From assembly GCF_030409905.1 (NCBI RefSeq), contig NZ_JAUFQT010000001.1, forward strand, positions 248,001 through 312,000: a DNA stretch of 64,000 nt. Reading direction: 5' to 3'. The position numbers and the translations under genes were made by a program. The notes under the pieces were generated by a model. That model did not search any database. It was not told the DNA's origin and saw only the letters and a list, made by a program, of their open reading frames with translations. Below are positions 26,464 through 36,202 of the stretch, piece by piece. Position 1 is the stretch's first letter; every line of letters starts with the position of its first letter. This DNA is from Echinicola jeungdonensis. Its GTDB lineage: Bacteria > Bacteroidota > Bacteroidia > Cytophagales > Cyclobacteriaceae.

Positions 26464-29400
26464 ATGAAAAGAATTTGTCACCATTTACTCTTAGCGGTGC
26501 TGTTTATGCCATTGATGGTAATGGCACAGGAAAGAACCATAACAGGAACCGTTTTTGATGCGGCAACCGACCAAACGCTTCCAGGAGTTTCCATCCTTGT
26601 CAAAGGAACCAATGAAGGTACCACAACAGACATTGAAGGAAAGTATTCTATTGAAGCTTCCGGAGAGGACCAACTTGTGTTTTCATTTATCGGTTACCAA
26701 CCGGTCACCGAAATCGTAGGTAACAGAAGCGTGATTGATGTTACCCTGGAAGAAGATGTTTCAGAACTAGAAACCGTCGTGGTGGTGGGATATGGCAGCC
26801 AAAGAAAAGCTGACATGACCGGAGCCATAGTTGCGGTAGACCTTGACCCAATTGAAGGACAAAGCCGAAGTTCAGGTAACCCTATGCAAGCCCTCCAAGG
26901 CCGTGTACCCGGGCTATATGTGGAGAAATCCGGAGATCCTTCCGGATCCAGCAGCCGGGTATTGATCCGGGGTGCGACTACTTTGGGAAACAATGATCCA
27001 TTATATGTCATCGACGGTGTGCCTACCAAAAGACAAGAGGTATTTGCCAGTCTAAATCCTGATGCCATTGAGTCCATTCAGGTCTTAAAGGATGCTTCTG
27101 CAGCCTCTGTGTATGGATCTAGGGCAGCCAATGGAGTAATCGTAGTCACCACAAAAAGTAAAGCTGGAGGCGGAGAACGGCTGAGCATCAACTTCAATTC
27201 CAATGTATCGGTATTGACAGAAAAACCTCAACGGTATGATATGCTCAATGCCCAGCAACGAGGAGAAGTCCTTTGGAGAGCTTCTGTCAATGATGGCGCT
27301 GATCCAGCTGGTGGATATGGAGAGATTTACGACTTTGACTGGAACATGGATTTTGACAATCCTGTCCTCAACAGTGTTACCGTTCAGCCATTTGTAGGCG
27401 GAAATCCAGATGTACCTGCCGGGGATACTGATTGGCAGGATGCCACCTATGAGACAGGTTATGTTTTCAATAATGAACTGACCATCTCTACCAACACAGA
27501 AAAATCTTCCCTGATGGTGAATTTGGGGCACCTGAAAAATACCGGTGTTTTAAAATATACCGATTTTGAAAGATATACCGCCCGGTTAAATGCCAACACT
27601 TATTTGTTCAATGATAAATTAAAGTTTGGCATCAATACCCAATTTTCCTCTTCCAATGAAACTTTGGCCTCTATTGATGTGGGTAGTGCTCCTACCCCTT
27701 CCCTGGCTATTACCTTGGCTCCTACCATTCCTGTATATGACAGTAATGGAGAATTTGCAGGACCTTTGGGATCCGGATATTCGGACCGGAACAACCCTGT
27801 TTTGATGCAATATCTGAACCGATGGGACAATACCCGGAAAAACAATTTCTACGGTAATGTATTTGCCGAATTGAATATCCTGGAAAATCTGACCTTTAAA
27901 ACCAGTTTAGGCCTTGATTTCAGTGATTTTGCCAGAAAAGACATTGAGCCCAGAGTAAACAATGGCTTTATCACCAGAAGCAACAACCGCTTGATTTGGG
28001 ATACCAATAAATTCACCAGTTTGGTATTTTCCAATACCTTAAACTATAAATTGGAGGCGGGCGAAAATCGCTTTGAATTTTTATTGGGGGTAGAATCCAT
28101 CAAAGACGATTTTAACAGTATCTTGTCCATGGCAGATGGATTTGCAGTGGAAACGGAATCTTATTTTGTACTGGATGCCGCATCCGGGGCCAGAACAACC
28201 AATGGTTCCTCCACCGGAAATAGATTACTTTCCCAATTTGGAAAAATTAATTATGGGTTTGGAGACAAATACCTTGCATCCTTCACCTTGAGAAGGGACG
28301 GGTCCTCCAGGTTTGGTAGCAACAACCGGTATGGGATATTCCCAGCAGCCACCGCAGGTTGGAGGATCAGCCAGGAGGACTTTCTGAAAGGCAATGAGTT
28401 TATTTCCGACCTGAAACTCCGGGCAGGATATGGTGAAGTGGGTAACCAGGAAATTGGGGATTTGGCCAGGTTTGGATTATATGAATCCCGCTATGGCGCC
28501 AACCAGGCTCAAATTACAGGGGGATTCTTTGAGATCTACTACAATGTGGGTACTGCCTATGATATTAACGGAAACAACACGGGAAATTTACCTTCAGGAT
28601 TCGTTTCCATCCAAGCCGAAAATCCTGACCTGAAGTGGGAAACTACCAAGGAATGGAACTTTGGGTTAGATTTTAGCCTGCTCGATTATGCTTTGACCGG
28701 TTCCTTTGATTATTTCACCCGGGAAACCAGCGATATCCTAACCACTCCTCCGATTGCCTCTGTAATTGGGGAAGGTCAGCAAAGGGTATTGAATGGTGCC
28801 ACCACCAAAACCCGGGGTTGGGAATTGGCATTAAATTATTCCAGGACCTTGGATAATGGCCTCACTTTCGGTATAAACACTAATTTCGGTTCCTTTATGG
28901 ATGAAATCACCGAACTGCCAGAAGAGGTAAGAGCAGCCTTCCCAGGTACTGCCCAAAATTCCATCATCGGCCATTCCCAATTCTCTATTTTTGGGTACAG
29001 ATCTGATGGTTTGTTCCAAAGCCAGGAAGATGTAGACAACAGTCCTGATCAGGTAGGTGCCAGGCCAGGAGGTATAAAATTTCAGGATTTGAACAATGAT
29101 GGAGTAATCGACTCCGATGACCGGGATTTTATAGGCACCACCCTCCCCGATTTGGAATATGGTATCGGAATCAACCTGAATTATAAATCCTTTGACTTTT
29201 CTGTATTTGGTTCAGGTGTTACCGGTAGAATCGGCCAGGACCCTTACATTTTCTGGAACAACTTTGTTCAAGGCCGGGAAAATGCCGGTTTGGGTGTACT
29301 AGATGCCTGGACGCCCCAAAATACCGATACGGACATCCCTTCCCTATCCCTTGCATTTAACGACCAAAGGGTTTCGGATTACCTTTACAGAAACAACTCC

Positions 29401-29616
29401 TATTTCAAAGTTAGAAATTTACAATTTGGATATTCCCTTCCTGAGGAACTGATCAGCCGTTGGGGTGGAATGACCAAGTTGCGGGTTTATTTCCAAGGGG
29501 AAAATCTGTTTTGGTTTACTCCAAAGGACTATATAGGATCTGATCCTGAACGGACTAATGTGGATAGAATACCTGTCCCCAGTGTGTATTCTTTGGGCGT
29601 TAATGTAAACTTCTAA
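26464..29616 (+). CDS. susC: SusC-type TonB-dependent outer-membrane transporter
   Basis: This 1050-residue protein starts with a signal peptide (LLLAVLFMPLMVMAQ). Next comes the CarboxypepD_reg-like domain (ITGTVFDAATDQTLPGVSIL), a TonB box-like ETVVVVGYGSQ, and the plug domain (MQALQGRVPGLYVEKSGD; PLYVIDGVPT; IQVLKDASAASVYGSRAANG). A long beta-barrel follows and ends in VNVNF with the usual C-terminal Phe. It imports oligosaccharides together with the SusD lipoprotein encoded four bases downstream. Given the neighbouring GH32 and fructokinase, fructo-oligosaccharides or levan/inulin fragments are the likely cargo. Confidence 0.96.
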   Translation: MKRICHHLLLAVLFMPLMVMAQERTITGTVFDAATDQTLPGVSILVKGTNEGTTTDIEGKYSIEASGEDQLVFSFIGYQPVTEIVGNRSVIDVTLEEDVSELETVVVVGYGSQRKADMTGAIVAVDLDPIEGQSRSSGNPMQALQGRVPGLYVEKSGDPSGSSSRVLIRGATTLGNNDPLYVIDGVPTKRQEVFASLNPDAIESIQVLKDASAASVYGSRAANGVIVVTTKSKAGGGERLSINFNSNVSVLTEKPQRYDMLNAQQRGEVLWRASVNDGADPAGGYGEIYDFDWNMDFDNPVLNSVTVQPFVGGNPDVPAGDTDWQDATYETGYVFNNELTISTNTEKSSLMVNLGHLKNTGVLKYTDFERYTARLNANTYLFNDKLKFGINTQFSSSNETLASIDVGSAPTPSLAITLAPTIPVYDSNGEFAGPLGSGYSDRNNPVLMQYLNRWDNTRKNNFYGNVFAELNILENLTFKTSLGLDFSDFARKDIEPRVNNGFITRSNNRLIWDTNKFTSLVFSNTLNYKLEAGENRFEFLLGVESIKDDFNSILSMADGFAVETESYFVLDAASGARTTNGSSTGNRLLSQFGKINYGFGDKYLASFTLRRDGSSRFGSNNRYGIFPAATAGWRISQEDFLKGNEFISDLKLRAGYGEVGNQEIGDLARFGLYESRYGANQAQITGGFFEIYYNVGTAYDINGNNTGNLPSGFVSIQAENPDLKWETTKEWNFGLDFSLLDYALTGSFDYFTRETSDILTTPPIASVIGEGQQRVLNGATTKTRGWELALNYSRTLDNGLTFGINTNFGSFMDEITELPEEVRAAFPGTAQNSIIGHSQFSIFGYRSDGLFQSQEDVDNSPDQVGARPGGIKFQDLNNDGVIDSDDRDFIGTTLPDLEYGIGINLNYKSFDFSVFGSGVTGRIGQDPYIFWNNFVQGRENAGLGVLDAWTPQNTDTDIPSLSLAFNDQRVSDYLYRNNSYFKVRNLQFGYSLPEELISRWGGMTKLRVYFQGENLFWFTPKDYIGSDPERTNVDRIPVPSVYSLGVNVNF

Positions 29617-29619
29617 AAA

Positions 29620-31371
29620 ATGAATATCATGAAATACAATAATATATATATCCTAGGAATCCTGGCAACCTTTCTTTTGGGAGCATGTTCAGAAGACTTT
29701 TTGGAATATGAACCAAAAGGGGTATTGTCCAGTGATAATGTTACCACTGCCGATAATGCCGAAGCATTGGTGATTGCTGCTTATGCCGGCATCGGAAATG
29801 ATGAAATGATCGGCCCGATTACACATCAATGGGTTTATGGAAGTGTAAGGTCCGATGATGCCTATAAAGGAGGTGGAGGCCGATCAGATTTGGATGTAAT
29901 AGACCGTTACGAACAATACAATTTAACGATTCCCGATCAAGGGGATTTTTATGCTCCCAGAACCTGGACAAATCATTATAAAGCCATTTCCAGGGCCAAC
30001 TTTGCTTTGAGTGTGATCAATGATATCCCTGATGCAGAATACCCCAACAAAACCATTCGTCAAGCTGAACTCAGGTTTTTGCGGGCTCATTCCCACTTTA
30101 TGTTGAAGATTTTGTTCAAAAAGATTCCTTACATCACTGAGGATCTAGATCAGGATGAAATCGACCAGGTATCTAATGACGTTCCTAATGACGAATTGTG
30201 GAACATGATCGCAGATGATTTCCTTTTTGCTTTCAACAACCTTCCACAAGCACAGGAAGAAGTTGGGCGGGCAGACCGAAATGCAGCAGCAGCTTATCTG
30301 GCCAAACTTCGATTATACCAAGCTTATGAGCAGAATGAAAATCACCAAGTGGTCAACATCAATGCTTCCAGGTTGGAAGAGGTAATCACCTATGCAGATG
30401 AAGTAACCGGAAGTTTGGAACCGGACTTTGGTAACAACTTCCTGGATGGTTTTGACAATGGTCCTGAATCTATTTGGGCCGTGCAATTTTCCATCAATGA
30501 CGGGACGATTGTCAGCCGGGTAAGCTTCGTCACAGGCTTAAACTCCCCTCATGGAACAGGGCTTTATGGCTGCTGTGGGTTCCACCTGGCCAGCCAAAAC
30601 ATGGTCAATGCATTCAAAACTGATGCTAACGGCCTTCCTCAGTTGGACACCTTTAATGATTCGGATATCTTCAATACCGTTGAACCCGATGGAACTACTC
30701 CAGAACTTTCAGGTGTAACCGTAGATCCTAGAATTGACCATACTGTTGGAATTCCTGGCAGACCTTTCAAATACAGAACAACAGTCAATGAAGAAGGAGA
30801 CATGATCTATAACTTCAGTTGGGCAAGGGACCCCGGAGTTTATGGATATTTCGGAAATATGAAAGAACAACAAGCCCCTGACTGTTCCTGCTATGTAAAA
30901 GAAGGTCCCTTTATCGGAACCTCCAAAAATGTGGATTTCATCCGTTATGCCGATGTACTCCTTTTCAAAGCGGAAGCTTTGATACAGTTGGACCGCTGGG
31001 ATGAGGCACTACCTATAATCAACCAAATCAGAGCACGTGCCGCGGCAAGTACACAAAGACCATTGGCTGCAGGAGCTACAGATGTCTATAATGTGGAACC
31101 ATATGCTTCTTTCCCCAACAAGGAATTTGCCTGGAAAGCGCTCAAGTTTGAAAGAAGGTTGGAATTTGCAATGGAAGGCCACCGATTCTTTGACCTGGTG
31201 AGATGGGGTGAAGCCGAAGAGGTGCTCAATGCTTATCTGGATGATGAAAAAACCAAAAGGGACTTCTTATCCACCGCAGAATTTACCGCAGGCAGGGATG
31301 AGTATTATCCTATCCCCCAAAGAGAGATTGACTTTACCGGTGGGTTATATGTTCAAAACCCAGGTTACTAA
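29620..31371 (+). CDS. susD: SusD/RagB-type surface glycan-binding lipoprotein
   Basis: This 583-residue lipoprotein has a lipobox LATFLLGACSEDFLEYEP. It carries SusD family features: a TPR-like helical N-terminal part (RQAELRFLRAHSHFMLKILF), the conserved FIRYADVLLFKAEALIQL, and the C-terminal LKFERRLEFAMEGHRFFDLV with RWGEAEEVLNAYL and YYPIPQREID. It sits at the cell surface and closes over the SusC barrel to deliver substrate. A strong terminator follows at 31412. Confidence 0.96.
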   Translation: MNIMKYNNIYILGILATFLLGACSEDFLEYEPKGVLSSDNVTTADNAEALVIAAYAGIGNDEMIGPITHQWVYGSVRSDDAYKGGGGRSDLDVIDRYEQYNLTIPDQGDFYAPRTWTNHYKAISRANFALSVINDIPDAEYPNKTIRQAELRFLRAHSHFMLKILFKKIPYITEDLDQDEIDQVSNDVPNDELWNMIADDFLFAFNNLPQAQEEVGRADRNAAAAYLAKLRLYQAYEQNENHQVVNINASRLEEVITYADEVTGSLEPDFGNNFLDGFDNGPESIWAVQFSINDGTIVSRVSFVTGLNSPHGTGLYGCCGFHLASQNMVNAFKTDANGLPQLDTFNDSDIFNTVEPDGTTPELSGVTVDPRIDHTVGIPGRPFKYRTTVNEEGDMIYNFSWARDPGVYGYFGNMKEQQAPDCSCYVKEGPFIGTSKNVDFIRYADVLLFKAEALIQLDRWDEALPIINQIRARAAASTQRPLAAGATDVYNVEPYASFPNKEFAWKALKFERRLEFAMEGHRFFDLVRWGEAEEVLNAYLDDEKTKRDFLSTAEFTAGRDEYYPIPQREIDFTGGLYVQNPGY

Positions 31372-31411
31372 TATATATAATTGGGTTAATTAGAGTGTTT
31401 TTAAAGGAAAT

Positions 31412-31438
31412 GCACGGACTTAAGGTCCGTGCTTTTTT
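31412..31438 (+). terminator. Rho-independent terminator of the susCD operon
   Basis: GCACGGAC pairs with GTCCGTGC around TTAAG and is followed by a run of six T. It separates susCD from the MFS gene, which then needs its own promoter. Confidence 0.92.
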
Positions 31439-31705
31439 CCTCTTTTCATAAACCTCATGCCCATCTAATAAAACTTCATTTTAATAACTTCCCTCCTTGA
31501 TAACTACTTCCGGTTTTCCAAAAACTATAGAATCAATATATGGAATTCAACCAAAGTTTATCTTAGATGGAAAAAGACACAAAATTGAATACCGGACACA
31601 ATTTCGTAAGGTATTCAAACTCAAAAAAACTAAGGAAAACGATTGTACAAGGCTCTTGGAGCCAAATTAGTCGGGTAAAATGGATATGCACAGAATTTAA
31701 AAGAC

Positions 31706-31723
31706 TTTGATACAGTATTAAAA
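31706..31723 (+). promoter_or_regulatory. Shared upstream motif, copy 2 (MFS gene)
   Basis: TTTGATACAGTATTAAAA lies 62 bases before the MFS start codon, the same distance as its counterpart at 25932 from its ATG. It is the candidate operator or promoter for the downstream part of the fructan locus. Confidence 0.45.
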
Positions 31724-31767
31724 AATATTGGGTCCAATTCCTCCTAGTTTAGAGTCAACAATAAACC

Positions 31768-33105
31768 ATGAACAAAGTAACCTTATATTACCCTCTAATC
31801 GTTTCCCTATCCGGGTTTCTTTTTGGGTTTGACACCGTGGTCATCTCTGGTGCCAATCTGCCATTGAAAAATCTTTGGGGAACTTCCGAATGGTTTCATG
31901 GTTTCGTTATTATGTCCGTAGCCCTTTGGGGAACTGTTTTGGGCGCCATTTTTGGTGGAATTCCCTGTAACCGATTTGGAAGAAAAAACACTTTATTTTG
32001 GATTGGGGTCCTATTTTTAATTTCAGCTTTGGGTACCGCTTTGGCCACAGACCCTTATGTATTTTCTTTTTATCGTTTTATTGGCGGACTGGCTATTGGA
32101 GCTTCCTCCATTGCTGCTCCCACTTACCTTTCTGAAATATCCCAAAACCACCACCGGGGTAAAACTGTCATTTTATTCCAAATCAATATTGTCATTGGCA
32201 TCCTCGCTGCCTATACCTCCAATTATTTTCTCCAAGGGTTTGGGGGAAATAATGATTGGCGATGGATGTTGGGAGCGGAAGTGGTCCCCGCACTGATTTA
32301 TTTAGGTCTGATCCTAAATATCCCTAAAAGCCCCCGCTGGCTGGTACTTTATCAACACAAGGATGAAGCAGCACATAAGATCCTTAAAAGGTTGTATTCA
32401 GAAACTGAAGCCAACCATATCCTGACCTCCATTCAAAAGGATCAGTTTGAATCAGCAACCATGCGATTGTTTTCACAGCAAAATCAGTTTGCCTTGATTT
32501 TGGCCTTTCTCATAGCCATTTTCAACCAACTTTCAGGGATTAACTTCATCCTATATTATGCCCCTGAAATAATAGAAAAAGCAGGCTTCATCACCAAGGA
32601 ATCCTTATTGGGGACAGTATTTATCGGATTCACCAACTTGGTATGTACACTTCTGGGCATGTACCTTATAGATCTTGTGGGAAGGAAACAATTAATGCTA
32701 ATCGGATCTCTGGGTTATATATTCAGTTTAAGCCTGATTTCTTTTGGGTTCTATACCGATATCAATCCTATGTATAAGCTGATGTCTATCCTCCTATTTA
32801 TTGCCTCCCACGGGATTGGCCAAGGAGCTGTGATTTGGGTATTTATTTCTGAAATATTTCCCACCAAAGTTAGGGCTTTGGGACAATCATTTGGTTCTGG
32901 GGTGCATTGGAGCATGGCCGCATTGATCACCCTGTTTGGGGCGGTGCTGATCGAAAACCTGGCACCTTGGCAAATATTTATGATTTTTAATGGCTTTATG
33001 GTGCTGCAACTCCTATTTGTGATCTTCATCATGCCTGAAACCAAAGGCCTAAGCCTGGAAAAACTACAAAAAAGATGGCATGTCGATAAACCTATAAAAA
33101 ATTAA
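31768..33105 (+). CDS. MFS sugar porter (fructose/hexose importer), first copy
   Basis: This 445-residue, 12-helix protein belongs to the sugar porter family of the major facilitator superfamily. It has GFLFGFDTVVISGA in the first helix, NRFGRKNTLFWIG and DLVGRKQLMLIG loops, IPKSPRWLVLYQ at the end of helix 6, AIFNQLSGINFILYYAPEI in helix 7 and MPETKGLSLE at the C-terminus. Its place in a fructan locus makes fructose the likely substrate, by proton symport. It resembles the second porter at 34858-36201 throughout, so the two arose by duplication. Its promoter region is duplicated in front of susC. Confidence 0.92.
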   Translation: MNKVTLYYPLIVSLSGFLFGFDTVVISGANLPLKNLWGTSEWFHGFVIMSVALWGTVLGAIFGGIPCNRFGRKNTLFWIGVLFLISALGTALATDPYVFSFYRFIGGLAIGASSIAAPTYLSEISQNHHRGKTVILFQINIVIGILAAYTSNYFLQGFGGNNDWRWMLGAEVVPALIYLGLILNIPKSPRWLVLYQHKDEAAHKILKRLYSETEANHILTSIQKDQFESATMRLFSQQNQFALILAFLIAIFNQLSGINFILYYAPEIIEKAGFITKESLLGTVFIGFTNLVCTLLGMYLIDLVGRKQLMLIGSLGYIFSLSLISFGFYTDINPMYKLMSILLFIASHGIGQGAVIWVFISEIFPTKVRALGQSFGSGVHWSMAALITLFGAVLIENLAPWQIFMIFNGFMVLQLLFVIFIMPETKGLSLEKLQKRWHVDKPIKN

Positions 33106-33285
33106 ATTATAAATTATGAATAAAACAAAACCATTTAATTCCATCTAAATTAACAATTATACCCTTAAATTATTACAAAAAAATAAATATGGGCTCCCTT
33201 GCTCTTGCCAAATTATTATCAAAACCTATTAACCTTTATTTAACCAGTTGGCAAGGCAGGTGGATGCCCTTAACCTAAAATAATC

Positions 33286-34785
33286 ATGAAAAAATTTACC
33301 CAAATCATTTTGCCTTTTTTTTTCCTCCTTCAATTTGCATGTGCACAGGAAAAGAAAAATGAAAGCATGGAAGAAATTTCCCCTGCACCCTTTTCTGAAA
33401 AATTCCGTCCCCAATACCATTTTACCCCTCCATCCCAATGGATGAACGATCCCAACGGAATGGTTTACCTGGATGGGGAGTATCATTTATTCTACCAGCA
33501 TTATCCGGACAGCAATGTTTGGGGGCCCATGCACTGGGGCCATGCCGTGTCTACCGATATGGTTAATTGGGAACACCTTCCCATAGCCCTTTACCCAGAT
33601 AGCCTGGGCACCATATTCTCGGGAAGTGCCGTAATTGACCATAACAACACAAGTGGTTTAGGTGAAGAAGGAAAAGGGCCAATGGTCGCCATCTTCACCT
33701 ACGACCATGAAACCATTGGTCAAACACAAGGGATCGCCTATAGTAATGATAAAGGAAGAACCTGGTCAAAATTTGAAGGAAATCCTGTCTTAGATAATCC
33801 CGGGATTCCTGATTTCAGGGACCCCAAAGTGAGTTGGTTTGAAACCGGAGAAGGGGAAGGAAAATGGATCATGACCTTAGCGGTCAAAGACAAAATCAGC
33901 TTCTACTCCTCCCCTGACCTGATCAACTGGTCCCATGAAAGTGATTTTAACCCGGATTGGGCAAGTTATGGGGGAGTTTGGGAATGCCCTGACCTCTTTG
34001 CCCTAAAAACACCCAGTGGAGAGGAAAAATGGGTTTTGATCGTCAGCATCAACCCAGGAGGTCCCAATGGAGGATCAGCCACCCAGTATTTTATTGGAAA
34101 TTTTGACGGGTCCTCTTATACAGCGGATGGCCAGGAAATCAAATGGATAGATTATGGAACGGACAATTATGCAGGGGTAACCTGGTCCAACATACCTGAG
34201 GAAGATGGAAGAAGGTTATTTATCGGTTGGATGAGCAACTGGGACTATGCCACAATAGTGCCCACTTACGAATGGAGATCTGCTATGACCCTTCCCCGGA
34301 AATTGGAACTATTTGAAAATAATGGTGAAATGTTGATGGCTTCCCGTCCCGTTCAGGAGCTGCAGAACTTAAGGACTACCTCAGAAAATATAGAGAGCAA
34401 CTCTGTGGAATTATCCCATAAGCTATACGAATTGGAACTTGGTAAAGAAGCCGGGCAAACAGCATCACTGACTCTCAGCAATGCAAAGGGGGATCAGGTA
34501 GTCCTTCGAATTGAAGAAGATCAAATTGTATTGGACAGAAGTAAGTCCGGTGATTTAAGCTTTTATGAGGGTTTTGGAAAGGTTCAAACAGCCCCAATTG
34601 ATGGAATTCAAATCACTGACCTTAGTGTTTATGTGGATCGTTCCTCTGTTGAATTCTTTTTCAATAATGGGGAAAGGGTGATGACAGCCATCATTTTCCC
34701 GGGAAATTCTCTGACAAAAGTGGACTTGGAAGGGTTTGGTTCCCAAAACAAGGTACATTATCTGGAGTCCATTTGGGCTCAATAA
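33286..34785 (+). CDS. GH32 fructan hydrolase lipoprotein (levanase/invertase type)
   Basis: This 499-residue protein has a lipoprotein signal (FFFLLQFACAQEKKN), so it is probably anchored to a membrane facing the periplasm or surface. The five-bladed propeller of GH32 is clear: the nucleophile Asp in QWMNDPNGMVYLDGEYHLFY (about residue 50), the RDP triplet in IPDFRDPKVSWF, and the acid/base Glu in GVWECPDLFAL. The C-terminal beta-sandwich includes VYVDRSSVEFFFNNGERVMT. It releases fructose from levan, inulin or sucrose; exo/endo specificity cannot be told from the sequence. It lies between two fructose-type porters and upstream of the fructokinase. Confidence 0.95.
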   Translation: MKKFTQIILPFFFLLQFACAQEKKNESMEEISPAPFSEKFRPQYHFTPPSQWMNDPNGMVYLDGEYHLFYQHYPDSNVWGPMHWGHAVSTDMVNWEHLPIALYPDSLGTIFSGSAVIDHNNTSGLGEEGKGPMVAIFTYDHETIGQTQGIAYSNDKGRTWSKFEGNPVLDNPGIPDFRDPKVSWFETGEGEGKWIMTLAVKDKISFYSSPDLINWSHESDFNPDWASYGGVWECPDLFALKTPSGEEKWVLIVSINPGGPNGGSATQYFIGNFDGSSYTADGQEIKWIDYGTDNYAGVTWSNIPEEDGRRLFIGWMSNWDYATIVPTYEWRSAMTLPRKLELFENNGEMLMASRPVQELQNLRTTSENIESNSVELSHKLYELELGKEAGQTASLTLSNAKGDQVVLRIEEDQIVLDRSKSGDLSFYEGFGKVQTAPIDGIQITDLSVYVDRSSVEFFFNNGERVMTAIIFPGNSLTKVDLEGFGSQNKVHYLESIWAQ

Positions 34786-34857
34786 TGAAGCAAAATAAAA
34801 TTTCAAATCACAGTTCTTCTGGTTAGCTTTATAAAGTTGGCCCCTAAATAACCTGAT

Positions 34858-36201
34858 ATGAAAAGTAAAAAGTACGTTATCTTTCTTTCCATTGTCGCTG
34901 CTTTGGGAGGTTTTTTGTTCGGATTTGACACGGCGGTAATTTCCGGTGCAGAAAGATTTATCCAAACCAATTGGCAGCTCAGTGACTGGACCCATGGTAT
35001 GGCTGTAGCCATTGCCCTATACGGGACGGTTATCGGTGCCCTATTTGGGGGAATTCCCGCCGACAAATACGGAAGAAAAATTTCCCTTCTCTGGATTGGG
35101 ATATTATACCTGGTTTCCGCCCTGGGGTCAGCCCTGGCCCCTGATGTGATCATCTTTATGATTTTCAGGTTTATTGGCGGCTTAGGTGTAGGTGCCTCCT
35201 CGGTAGTGGCCCCCATGTATATCAGCGAAATTGCCCCCGCCAAAAACAGGGGTGTACTGGTCGCCCTCTTCCAGTTTAATATCGTCTTTGGAATCCTGGT
35301 AGCGTACTTTTCCAATTATTTGATAGAAACGGCCAACCTACCTGAAAGCTGGAGATGGATGCTTGGGGTAGAAGCTATCCCTGCATTAATATATTCAATT
35401 TTGATTGCCAAAGTTCCCAAAAGCCCCCGTTGGCTTATCGCCCATCAAAACAACGTGGAAGAAGCCCGTAAAATCCTGACCAAAACAGATCCCGAAGGAG
35501 TAACCGAAGCCATCCGTTTGGCTATTGAGGAAAGGGAAAGGGAAAAAGACAAAGTGGGTTTTGGCACCTTATTCCATGGGAAACATATGAAAATGACCTG
35601 GTTGGCCATTTTGATTGCCATGTTCAACCAGCTTTCAGGTATCAATGCCATCATTTATTTTGCCCCAAGGATCTTTGAAATGGCAGGTATTGCCTCAGAA
35701 AATGCCCTTTTGTCTACCATCGGCATTGGAGCCGTTAATATGGTGGCCACCATGATGGGACTGTACCTTATAGACCGGATTGGAAGGAAAAAATTGATGT
35801 ATATCGGTTCTTTTGAGTATATTCTTTCCCTGGGATTGATTGCTTATTCCTTTTTTGGAGGGCAAATTGGTGCTGAATTATTGCCTCTTTTTGTCTTTAT
35901 GTTCATTGCCTCCCATGCCATTGGACAGGGTAGCGTGATCTGGGTTTTCATTGCAGAAGTATTCCCCAATGAAATAAGGGCTTACGGACAATCTTTGGGC
36001 TGTTTTACCCACTGGATTTTGGCCGCAGTGATTGCCAATATCTTCCCCTTCTTTGCTAATGAATTTGGACCTGGAAGCATCTTTTCATTCTTTGCTGTCA
36101 TGATGATACTTCAATTGATATGGGTAGCCACCAAAATGCCTGAAACCAAAGGAAAGTCCCTGGAAGAAATTCAACAAGACTTGATCAAAACACATGGATA
36201 A
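34858..36201 (+). CDS. MFS sugar porter (fructose/hexose importer), second copy
   Basis: This 447-residue sugar porter has GFLFGFDTAVISGAERFI, ADKYGRKISLLWIG, VPKSPRWLIAHQ, AMFNQLSGINAIIYFAPRIF, DRIGRKKLMYIG and MPETKGKSLEEIQQ, all standard for the family. It is a paralogue of the porter two genes upstream. Its stop lies one base before the probable fructokinase ATG, so transport and phosphorylation are coupled in one transcript. Having two porters may allow different affinities or sugars. The deduced cargo, fructose, rests on context. Confidence 0.93.
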   Translation: MKSKKYVIFLSIVAALGGFLFGFDTAVISGAERFIQTNWQLSDWTHGMAVAIALYGTVIGALFGGIPADKYGRKISLLWIGILYLVSALGSALAPDVIIFMIFRFIGGLGVGASSVVAPMYISEIAPAKNRGVLVALFQFNIVFGILVAYFSNYLIETANLPESWRWMLGVEAIPALIYSILIAKVPKSPRWLIAHQNNVEEARKILTKTDPEGVTEAIRLAIEEREREKDKVGFGTLFHGKHMKMTWLAILIAMFNQLSGINAIIYFAPRIFEMAGIASENALLSTIGIGAVNMVATMMGLYLIDRIGRKKLMYIGSFEYILSLGLIAYSFFGGQIGAELLPLFVFMFIASHAIGQGSVIWVFIAEVFPNEIRAYGQSLGCFTHWILAAVIANIFPFFANEFGPGSIFSFFAVMMILQLIWVATKMPETKGKSLEEIQQDLIKTHG

Positions 36202-36202
36202 T